DNA from: Chara braunii
Lineage: Eukaryota; Streptophyta; Charophyceae; Charales; Characeae
Assembly: GCA_003427395.1 (NCBI GenBank)
Contig: BFEA01000154.1
Location: forward strand, 2,758,833 to 2,800,360
Reading direction: 5' to 3'
Length of the DNA stretch: 41,528 bases
This document shows positions 19,269 to 28,141 of the stretch, one piece after another; position 1 is the stretch's first letter; each line of letters begins with the position of its first letter. The translations under genes and the position numbers were made by a program. The notes under the pieces are model-generated. The model saw nothing but the letters and a program-made list of their open reading frames with translations. It was not told the origin of the DNA and searched no databases.

Positions 19269-19350
19269 TTCCTAATTTTATTTATTTATTTATTTTTATT
19301 ATCTCCTAATTTTTATTTTTATTATCTCCTAATTTTTATTTTTATTTTTG
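19269..19350 (+). repeat. AT-rich short tandem repeat
   Basis: TTATT units and two to three copies of a TTATTATCTCCTAATTTT segment. Confidence 0.8.
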
Positions 19351-20325
19351 TTTCTGGGAACTCGATACAAGTTCCAGCACCGTTCCAGGAACCGGTGCTA
19401 TGCCTGTGAACTATGACATGCAGACCCAAGTTCGGATTCAGGTGGAACTTATTGAATACTATAAAATCATTCTAAAACGGCAGGTCAGTCCAATGTTGGT
19501 ATGGTAAGGTCGTCAACCTCTCTCGTTGGATATGGAGTGCCAACCGGTGTGGGGTGCAATGACTAGCGTTGCAGTGGGGAGTGATTTGCGGTCTCCACGA
19601 GTGGCTGTCACGACAAACAAAGGCCTTGGGCACGCGCCTTTTGTGGGTGGCCCGTGGGTGTCTGCGTGATCAGGGTGCTGGTGAAATTTCCCTTACCCTT
19701 TCTGTCTTGAGATTTGGACCAAGGAGTTAATGTGCATGTGAGTCGGTGGGTGCTTAGCCTACGCGGTGGAAGAAAACTGAGTGGCAGGGCCCTTTGCGGG
19801 GGCACCTTACGCCAGTCACGACATGTTGTGAGAGGTTTGAGTGTGAGCATGCATGTTGGCATACGAAACAAGTGCACTATATCGAGCAAGGGAAGGGCAA
19901 AGCAGATTTTGGTGGAGGCCCGTAGTGATATCGAAGTGCAAATTGTTCGTCGAACTTGGGTATAGAGGCGAAAGACAAATCAGACAGTCTAGTACCTAGT
20001 CCCCTCTCAAGTTTTCCTCAGGATAGTAGAAGTTAAACAATTTCATCATGCACGGTTGTGGGACTGTGTGCTGCGACGGGAGGCAGGCGACAACAAGGCA
20101 AGGAGGACGAAGGCGATGGCGAACGTGAACGAGAGCAGAATGGAGCAGAAAAGGTGAAGCTCGCCGGTTACTCGACGGAATCGGCCGAAGTAAATGTCGA
20201 TTCCAAGGTTTTTATGCATGGCGAATTAGATGGTGAAGTCGGATCTCGAAGTTAGTAAGTGGTTTTTGTGTTACGGGGATTTCGGGTTGTGCGGTGAAGA
20301 GGTGGAAAAACGGGTGGCTGTATCT
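19351..20325. other. No recognisable gene
   Basis: Mixed GC content and some G-rich segments; no coherent coding or RNA gene seen. Confidence 0.55.
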
Positions 20326-20430
20326 TTTCGTGTTCCAGCGGAAGATTCACTCTTATTTTGCATGTTTGCTCATGCCATAATTTTGCATGTTTGCTCGTGC
20401 CACAATTTCGTGTTCCAGCGGAAGATTCAC
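20326..20430 (+). repeat. Nested direct duplication
   Basis: A 25-nt outer repeat containing GTGTTCCAGCGGAAGATT lies at 20326-20350 and 20406-20430. Between them are two adjacent 25-nt units (20356-20380, 20381-20405) starting TTTTGCATGTTTGCTC, with two differences. Confidence 0.92.
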
Positions 20431-20610
20431 CTTGATCGTGAAGATCTTCTCCATGATGATGCACGCCATCTAGCTCGTCGTGTGCATCATTTTGGTTTTC
20501 TTCGTATGTGTGACCTCAGCGAACTCGTTGCTGTGAGCGAGGTATCGATACTGCATCTGACTGTGGTCGAGGGGAAAGGTCGGCCTCACTATGTCCGATT
20601 GACGAGTTAA

Positions 20611-20826
<216 letters not shown>

Positions 20827-21098
20827 CGCGTAGATCGGGAGGCGGATGCAACCATACTAAGGAAGGAGTTGTATGAATCTGGCCGGGTTGTCAGCAAGGT
20901 GAATATAAAGGAGGGGTTGAAAGGAAATAGATCGAGGGTCGAGACTTACCTGTTGGTGGTTTCTTCGTGGTGCCATCGTTCGGGGAGTGTGTTGATCTTG
21001 CGATCTCAAGCCTATCACCCTTCGACGTTTTCCTTTGGTATGCTGGTCGCTATCTACCCTTCCGCCATCACCCCCTTCAAACGCTTCGTTACACCTGC

Positions 21099-21168
21099 CA
21101 CCTGGTTGATCCTACCAGTAGCCCTATGCTCGTCTCCCAAACTAAGCAATGCACGTCTAAGTGTGAAC
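21099..21168 (+). pseudogene. 18S rRNA 5'-end fragment (degenerate)
   Basis: Matches from memory the universally conserved start of eukaryotic 18S rRNA: CACCTGGTTGATCCTACCAG, then ATGCTCGTCTC, then a GCAATGCACGTCTAAGTGTG-type block corresponding to CCATGCATGTCTAAGTATA. Several transitions at invariant positions, and loss of similarity after about 70 nt, show a truncated, non-functional copy. Confidence 0.85.
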
Positions 21169-21415
21169 ACTTCCGCGCTTTCATAGCGCCAATCCATTTG
21201 CACACTCCCCTTGGGAAGACGCATGGTTAGTTTATACAGACACTGCCTGCGCATCGCGCAAGGGGTCCTCGTCCATGGTTGTTGTATGGTGGGATGGGTT
21301 TGGGGGAGGAATTTTCGGGGTTTGGTTTGCTCGCTGTTCCAGTGATCCTAGGCCTGCCTGGTTGTCACTCAATGGTGGGGGGCTAGGGGAGGGGGGCAGG
21401 GGGAAGAAGATCTAG

Positions 21416-21532
21416 AGGGTACATACCACGGCTGATATGTCCAATCTCATCTTAACTCCAAAGCCAAGTGTCGTTGGGTCAATATAGTACTGGGATGGGT
21501 GACCTTCACATATGAATTTGTGTTGTGTATTC
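21416..21532 (+). pseudogene. 5S rRNA gene copy (degenerate)
   Basis: About 117 nt collinear with 5S rRNA: a GGTACATACCACG start, AACTCCAAAGCCAAGTGT matching the internal A-box region, and GTACTGGGATGGGTGACC matching the C box almost exactly. The end GTGTTGTGTATTC corresponds to GTGTTGCATCCC. The acceptor-stem halves no longer pair well, and other helices carry substitutions. The same orientation as, and closeness to, the 18S fragment suggest one rDNA-derived segment. Confidence 0.85.
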
Positions 21533-21540
21533 AAGATTGG

Positions 21541-23960
21541 TCACACCTATAGACGGACCCCACTAGAACTAGAAGGGATTTACTTAGAACCCCCATTCGA
21601 ACCCTACTTGAACCTTGCGGAATATAGTATATACTAAGTATAGGATAAATTGCGGGCCAGAGAACCCTGGTCTGCTACTCCTTGCCTCTCCCTAGGGGGG
21701 GTTTTGTCTAGACGTCTAGGTAGCATGGAGTTTCCCCGCTAGATGGGGGCCTTCATAGGGGAGGGGAGACACAGCGAGTATTATGTCCAGGTGAACTCTC
21801 CCTTGTGTGTGTCTTTTACCATGGGGGTATAAAGGTCGGGGGTGTGTGTGTGAGGGGGAGGGATAGTGTGATGGGAGGGAGAGAGAGAGATACAAGAACA
21901 TTGTGGTAGGTGGGGTTGAATGGTTCAGGGTACTTAACAGGCAATTCACCACCCGAGAGTAATTGACTCATATACAGTGGTTGGATGGGCCACCAACAGC
22001 GACCGCATGGTTGGGTGGGAAATTGCCACAGGTAGAAATACTGCTTGGGGTAAGTCCAAGTAGTTGGAGTCTGCCTAATCACCAGCAGGTGCGAGTCAAT
22101 GTTTGTCGCATCGATTAGGACCACCGGGCTGGCTGGTTGTCTCTAGGTAGTGTATAAATATTGGGGTGCTCTCATGGCTACGTCATCAAGGGTCATAGGG
22201 CCCACGAGGAACCAAGCACGAGTAGACTATGAGAGAGGGCTATAGGGGTTGGAGGGACTAGTAGAGAGGATGTTGATGGAGTATAGCTCGGGTAAGGATT
22301 GTATTGGGCCTGTCATCTGAATAGGGGGTAGATAATAGTGGGAGTAGGGTATTGTACATTAATAGGAGGGAGATAGACTCTACACCTGCCCAAGGGGGGA
22401 TCAGACAAGGGGATATGCTAAGTCAAGGGTTGGGGGACAAAGCTGCTTAAAGTGTGCCCAAATAGCACTCAGTTGGAGGTTGGATCTGTAGGGACAAAAA
22501 TCTAATCTCTAGTGGCAAGTTGGTAGGTGTAGGCAGGGTCATGACTTGCGATAGGATTAGGGCTTCAAGCCTGTAGAGGACTCAGTCTAGGAATAATGGT
22601 CCAGAAAGCAAGTAGTGGGTCATTCCGAACCTGCAGTTACTGAACCCCGGAGAGCACTCTTGCGTTTGATACCCCGCCTCTACAACAACATGGACGTTTA
22701 AATTAAAAAAATAAAAATAAAAATTGTGAATGGCTTACGTAATCGGTATCACATGTTGGTGGTCTCGATCCGGGCTTGCCCGTTGCTACAACGAAAAGGA
22801 ATTGAAGTGTGGGCATTCATGGTCGGACCTGCATTTGAAGGTTGCAGTCGTCTCTAATGGGCCATGCTCGTTTGCTGACTAAACTGCAGATAGCTAAAGC
22901 TAAGTGAACCTTGTCAAGCCTTCGAACTGAGTGCATTGAGAAGGATAAAAGAACAACAAGGGAAAAGAGAGGTAGGAAGAGAGAGTTGCATGGGGGGGGA
23001 CGTCCAATTACACACCTGATCGAAGTTGTTGGCAGGCGCTCGAAAGCGCTATGTGGCTTGAACTCTTAGAACTATATACTATGATCTTTCGTTGAGGTTA
23101 TGAGTTGCACTACTTTGAATTCTCCATCTCTAGATTTCGGTGCGAGCTCTGTGTTGAGTTCCCATGTGGGCATTATTGCTTGGGGAGTGTAGCGATTCCG
23201 CTGTCCGCAGGTACGAGTAAGAGGGTGCCGTTTGCAATTAGAAAGGAGGGACACACACATTTTTTGTGGCGGTGGTATGCGCAGTCGACGTCTGCATGCA
23301 CTCCGGTTGCTACGGCATAAAGTTGCTATGTTTTTTGCAGTGTTTTGCTACTTACTATTGTCGGTTGACGCTTCTCTATTGTTGAGTCTTGGTGTTGTTG
23401 TGATTCAGAGCACTACTGCACCTTTGTTGTTGTGCATGTTGCCTTCGCTATGAGTGGTCGCTGAGTTGTTGTGTCGACACGGTATTTTTGTTGGGCTTAT
23501 TGCAGTGCTCTGTTGTAGTTTGTTATTGTGCCTTTGCCGCATGCACAATGCTGTGTTGTGCAGTGCGGTGGCGTTGCGGGAAATTGCTCTGTGCATTACA
23601 GACCGCCCAGTTGCCATATACATGTTGAGTTAAAGGACATATTTGAATAAAGCACACGAGGGGGTACATTATCCGAATGCAACCTTTCTAGGGTGCGTAG
23701 AAGTAGTTTGGTCTGAGGGTGCGGCATTATGACTTGGGGGAGTGGTCAAGCTGCTATAGCGACTTGGGGGTTCGTAAAAGTGCAATGGTTCTGCACTTTA
23801 GGGTCGCAGTTTGGACATCCTACTTCGCTTTTAGCCACAATTGCGGGGCCCTGAGGGCCGTTTAGGTTTCAAGGCCCTCTCACGAGAGTCTGAGTGCACC
23901 TCCCTTGTTTTTTAGTCACTGTGATTGAACATTTTTTTCTTTTGTTCTTCTCATTCTTAG
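21541..23960. other. No recognisable gene
   Basis: GT-rich and GGGG-rich stretches with short T runs. No coherent coding on either strand and no RNA gene recognised. Confidence 0.5.
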
Positions 23961-23975
23961 TCTAATCTATTGGTT

Positions 23976-24104
23976 ATGAGAGGAGGGCGACATACGGGAT
24001 TGAAAACATGTAATCCGCGCCAAGGCCTTTGTGGGATGTTGCCCCACCGATTGAGGGAGCTCTTCCAGAACCTACGTGAGATTGTGGAGGCAGGGAATCT
24101 TTAG
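23976..24104 (+). CDS. Small ORF or exon-like segment, unknown
   Basis: 42 codons from ATG 23976 to TAG 24102. The second half is Leu/Arg/Glu-rich and looks like an amphipathic helix. It is preceded by a pyrimidine-rich tract ending in a good 3' splice signal (TTCTCATTCTTAG, ends about 23960) and followed by GTATAA at 24105, a possible 5' splice site. It may be an exon of an unrecognised gene or of a mobile element. Evidence is compositional only. Confidence 0.25.
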   Translation: MRGGRHTGLKTCNPRQGLCGMLPHRLRELFQNLREIVEAGNL

Positions 24105-24350
24105 GTATAACCTTTTTTTCCTAAGTGTGTCTATTAAAGCCCCTATTTTTATATTTCTGTACTCTAAGTGATATGTATGCATGCACCCCTTTGATTTTTT
24201 TTTCTTTTTCAACATCCAATCAGACTAAGTAAAGGGAAGGTATGCATAAATCTCAAATTTTTGTTTTGTGGTTGAAATCAGACTAAGGGATGAACTGAGG
24301 GAAGGTGAGAGGAAGGTAGTATTGCATGCGTTTTACCGGGTCAATCAAAG

Positions 24351-25015
24351 GTTGGACATCGTTTCTAAGCAGAATGACCAGTGTTATATTTCTTACTTGT
24401 TTTCTAAAGGACCAGACATTGTTTATAAGTTAAATGGTCTAGTTGTTGTCCTTATTTTTTAGGGTTGACCTGTCTGATTTGTGAGACCAAACATTGTTTC
24501 TACATAGAATGGTTTGGTCTATATGTTTCTTTTGTAGTTTATGTCTGAAGTTGGATATTGTTTTTTGAAGCGGAATGGTCCAACTTCATGCTTTTGTGTG
24601 ACTTGAGATACACTAAACATTTTTTCTAAGCAGAATGGTTCAGTCTTTTGTTTGATTATGAGGGAGGATTTCGGTCGAAGGTTGAACATTGTTTCTAAGC
24701 AGGATGGTTTAGCCTGAAGTCACGCACTATGTGCAAACTGAGTATACATTGAAAATACTTAATTATAGTTGCATCTGAACAGACAACATGATATTGTTTA
24801 TAAGCAGAATGGTTCAGTCTCTTACCCATATCAGAAGACAAGTCAAACAATTATTTAAATTTTGGATAACTTAACACTTGAGGGGGACTAGGCATTGTTG
24901 ACAAGCAGAATGGTCTAGTCACATGCCCAAAGAAGAGAGAAGTAGTTGTGCAACCTGTTCATGTATGACTTAAGGCATATTGGATATTGTTTCTAAGCAA
25001 AATAATCGAGTGACA
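24351..25015. repeat. Array of nine hairpins with conserved loop and co-varying stems
   Basis: Nine units start near 24351, 24409, 24484, 24547, 24610, 24680, 24782, 24886 and 24978. Each holds a version of ATTGTTTCTAAGCAGAAT between arms that differ from unit to unit but pair within the unit. Examples are AGACCAAAC with GTTTGGTCT, GAAGTTGGA with TCCAACTTC, and GACTAGGC with GTCTAGTC (one G-U). Units 7 and 9 pair less well. Spacing is 58-104 bp. No coding across the array. It lies inside a probable minus-strand LTR element. Confidence 0.85.
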
Positions 25016-25269
25016 TGTCTTATGTAAGATAAGTAAAAAGTTAATTATATAGAGGATCAACGAACTATCTTATGTGAAGATAATTAGGGATTTTTGTGGG
25101 AGACTTACCTTGGTTGTATGTGTTTGTCTGAATATGAGTCTAGCTTTGAGGCTAGTCTAAGTTATGTATTGATAGGTCCTCGGTTTAGATGCTCGTCATG
25201 TGTTGGAGCCATAAGATTCAATTCAATTTCTGTTTTCCAAAGTTAAAAGTTTTTTTCTTATATTTAACT

Positions 25270-25900
25270 TTATATAAATTTTGGAATGACACTTTCGCTG
25301 AGGGGAGTGCTGTCCAAATTTTTACATATCCAATGAGTTAATTATCTATATCTTTACATATCGGGTTTTTTTCTGAGTTTTATATCTGTTTCAGTAAAAC
25401 TATGGGAAACCTACTTTTCTACAGGAAGTGTTGTCAAAATTTTTACTAAATCAGGGAGTTAGATAAAATTTGACACTGTGAAGCCATATTTATTGTAAAA
25501 ATTATATTTAGTTTTGTATAAATAAAAAAATAAAAAACACTTTCGCTAGAAGAAGTGTTGCTGAAATTTCTACAAATCCAAGGAGTTAGTTGAATTTTGT
25601 CTTAACAAAGTTCAAGTTCATTCTTTGAGTTTATATTTGGCTTGGTATAAATTTTGGAAGCCTACTTTCCTAAAGGGAGTGCTGTCAAAATTTTTACTAA
25701 ATTAGAGAGTTAGATCAAATTTGACTCTTTAAAGTAAAAAACCATTTATTGATCCCATATCGAGCTGAATATATATTTTGAAAAGATACTTTCTCTAAAG
25801 GGAGTGTTGCCAAAATTTTTCTAGCTTGTTAGGTTATATTTGGAATGAAAAACTTTGGCGATCCACCATGTGCACCTGCACAGGGGAGATGCTGCCAATT
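25270..25900. repeat. Tandem array of about 123-bp units (5-6 copies)
   Basis: Units recur near 25290, 25411, 25538, 25661, 25787 and a shorter one near 25872. Each has ACTTTCxCTAxAGGGAGTG (itself a small stem-loop), then a TGCCAAAATTTTTAC-like block and GAGTTAG. The last unit is truncated and abuts the minus-strand primer binding site. Confidence 0.85.
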
Positions 25901-25910
25901 TTTTTTGTAA

Positions 25911-25922
25911 TCTCTGATACCA
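25911..25922 (-). other. Primer binding site of a leftward LTR element
   Basis: On the minus strand TGGTATCAGAGA, eleven of twelve bases matching the plant initiator-tRNA-Met site TGGTATCAGAGC. The LTR-like block lies upstream of it (higher coordinates). Confidence 0.65.
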
Positions 25923-26523
25923 GTAAGGAATAAGTTTGATTCAATGAAGTAAGAAGTTGAGTGAGATGCGAAATAAGGTTTATTTTCTTTCACTTAAGCA
26001 TAGTTTGGGTACTAACTTGTGTTGTGTTACAAGTCCACTTCTTTTAGTTTGATTCATGGCCTTCCTAGCTTCAACCTGATCCTACGAGGATCATCTTCTG
26101 TTATTATTGATAACAAGTTGGTTGTCGATTTGTCAGTTTTCGGATGAACTGAACTCATTCTCGCTACTCAACCTAAGGCCTTAACCCATGTGCGTTAAAA
26201 TGTTTCTTTGGGTTTTTACGTGGACTTTTATTAAATGACAAGCTTGTGAACATCTCTATATATCTTGTAAGAAAGTCACACTGTGATTGTGATAATGATC
26301 GCCTGGTGTTTTATAGCCTATGTTCTTTTTTCGGATATCCGGATGGTCGTGGACCATCCAGTTCATCCGGGCTGAAATACAACCCTGGAAGAACCCGAAA
26401 ATAATTTTTTCGGGCTCGCACAAAATAGGTGCAGGGCCTCTTCCAGGGGTTTAGGGGCGCCTAAGGGTTTCGATCAACCCTTGGAACCCCATCGCGGTGG
26501 CGGATTCCGGTAAGGATGCTACA
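25923..26523 (-). repeat. Putative LTR on the minus strand
   Basis: Ends at the primer binding site and may begin TGTAGCATCC at 26523. Inside, on the minus strand, are TATAAAA at 26315-26309 and AATAAA at 26232-26227, in U3-R-U5 order. No second copy is visible in the window, so the limits are inferred. The U3 part has several short hairpins (26338-26363, 26387-26446). Confidence 0.5.
26309..26315 (-). promoter_or_regulatory. TATA box of the minus-strand LTR
   Basis: TATAAAA on the minus strand, about 80 nt upstream of an AATAAA signal. Confidence 0.5.
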
Positions 26524-26539
26524 AAAAAAAAAAAAAAAA

Positions 26540-26589
26540 GGTCCGATCTGGGCCATCAATCTTAGTGGATCGATGACCTAGATCGGACC
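26540..26589. repeat. 50-bp inverted repeat
   Basis: GGTCCGATCTGGGCCATC and its complement, with two mismatches, around a 14-nt loop; flanked by an A run on the left and ATTTTT on the right. Possibly a tiny MITE. Confidence 0.75.
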
Positions 26590-26670
26590 ATTTTTCAATT
26601 TGAATACGTTGCAGATGGTTTTGGACTACACGCGAGTAGTGGCCCAAACCCCCCATCCCTCCTCAGCAAC

Positions 26671-26835
26671 GGCCCGCTGCCCCGTCGTCGCGTTGCTTGC
26701 TGCTCATCCCCCCCCCCTCCATGTGTTGATGTCGACGGCTTGTTGCCTCGTCGCCGCGCTGCTTGCTGCTCGGTTCCCCCCGTATGTTGATGTTGATGAC
26801 CTGTTGCCTCGTTGTTCTGCTGCTCGAGCCATCGC
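26671..26835. repeat. GC-rich tandem repeat of about 63 bp (3 units)
   Basis: Units start near 26671, 26737 and 26798 with GGCTTGTTGCCTCGTCG-like sequence and TTGCTTGCTGCTC, separated by ATGTTGATGT. Frames on both strands stay open through them because unit length is near a multiple of three. Confidence 0.8.
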
Positions 26836-26901
26836 CGCCACCGTAGGAGCCTCGTCGTGAGCCTCATCCTCATCTGTTGACATCAAGGTGGGCCTTCATG
26901 T

Positions 26902-27131
26902 TGTCCTCCTCCTCCTCTTCTTTCACCACCTCCTCCTTCTCTTTTTCTTCCTCCTCTTCCTCCTCCTCCTCCTCTTCCCCTTCCTCTTCCTTTTCCTTTT
27001 CCTCCTCACCGTTGTGCAGGGGAAAGAGGAGGAGGGCGATGACGATTTGGAGGAGGAGGAGGAAGAAGAAGAAGAGTAGTAGAAGGATAAGAAGGAGGAG
27101 GAAGAGGAGGAAGAGGAGGAGAAGGAAGGGG
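26902..27131. repeat. Polypyrimidine then polypurine inverted repeat
   Basis: About 105 nt of nearly pure C/T (26902-27006) is followed after 11 nt by about 114 nt of mostly G/A (27018-27131). The halves are roughly complementary and could form a long hairpin or triplex. Ser-, Glu- and Arg-rich frames here are artefacts. Confidence 0.9.
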
Positions 27132-27188
27132 ACGGCAGCGACGCTGTTGACGTGGACGTCGACGCTCCCCCTGCATTTTTTTTTTTAT

Positions 27189-27266
27189 CAATCAATCAAT
27201 CAATCAGAGCGATCGATTCTGATGGGTAGTTCCATCGGAATCGATGGTCGTGATTGATTGATTGAT
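27189..27266. repeat. 78-bp hairpin with ATCA repeats at its base
   Basis: Arms begin with four ATCA units, continue through ATCGATTC-GATGG, and close on the complement ending in GATTGATTGATTGAT. About five mismatches in 35 pairs. Confidence 0.8.
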
Positions 27267-27344
27267 CACAATGATTGATTGACATTCGATATATTTTTCA
27301 AAAAAAAACTCTCATATTTGAACTACTGGTAGCAGGGTCACCAG

Positions 27345-27388
27345 CCCGTACGTACGGAGGTCCCCGGGCAGACCTCTGTACATACGGG
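27345..27388. repeat. 44-bp hairpin
   Basis: CCCGTACGTACGGAGGTC pairs with GACCTCTGTACATACGGG (two mismatches) around an 8-nt loop. Confidence 0.85.
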
Positions 27389-27449
27389 CGTTCGGGGTCC
27401 CGTACGGGGTCCGAACCCGACGGCATTCGGCCCCCGCCAAAAATTATTT

Positions 27450-27790
27450 CGGAGCCTAAAAATAATTAATTGTTTCTGAATTGTTTTTTGTGACTTCTCT
27501 ATGACGTGCGGTACATGCCTGTAAACTTTCAAGCCATTTAGTTAAGGCAAATAAGAATTAAAAATCGCCAAAGATGGCGGTATCAAAACGTGCTCGCTTA
27601 CGTATTTTTTCACTTTTTACGTTTTGTTTTCACTTTAGTTCGGGACCTAAACAATTTTATTATTTTTTGAAACTTTTTGGTGGGTTTTGTATTATGTGAA
27701 GTACACATTTGTAAATTTTCAGGGCATTTAGCTATGCAAGAAAAAAAAGAAAAATCGCCAAACATGGCGGTGTCGAGAACATGCTCGTGC
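27450..27790 (+). repeat. Diverged tandem duplication, 190-bp period
   Basis: Two copies share AATCGCCAAAGATGGCGGT-type cores (27566-27579 and 27756-27769), GTACAYRYYTGTAAA, GGCATTTAG and a terminal TGCTCG. Each core is a CGCCA/TGGCG stem-loop. Confidence 0.75.
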
Positions 27791-27924
27791 ACTCACTAAA
27801 TTTAATTCTCTTTTTATTTTTATTTATTTTTATTATTAGTATTTGTTTTCCGTATTCTATTTTTATTTCAAATTTGGTAAGGAATTTGTATGTAACGCTC
27901 AGGCAAATCTTGTTTAATTTATTT

Positions 27925-28141
27925 NNNNNNNNNNNNNNNNNNNNNNNNNNNNNNNNNNNNNNNNNNNNNNNNNNNNNNNNNNNNNNNNNNNNNNNNNNNN
28001 NNNNNNNNNNNNNNNNNNNNNNNNNNNNNNNNNNNNNNNNNNNNNNNNNNNNNNNNNNNNNNNNNNNNNNNNNNNNNNNNNNNNNNNNNNNNNNNNNNNN
28101 NNNNNNNNNNNNNNNNNNNNNNNNNNNNNNNNNNNNNNNNN
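27925..28141. other. Assembly gap (217 N)
   Basis: Run of N. Open frames across it are meaningless. Confidence 1.

Noticed and set aside
21587-21600. tRNA B box at CATTCGAACC
   Set aside because: No T-stem pairing and no A box or cloverleaf around it.
24351-25015. CRISPR array
   Set aside because: Eukaryotic context, imperfect repeats, irregular 58-104-bp spacing, and variable parts that are paired arms and not unique spacers.
26595-27257. Glu/Arg/Ser-rich and Thr/Gly-rich frames
   Set aside because: Products of the 63-bp repeat and the polypyrimidine/polypurine tract.
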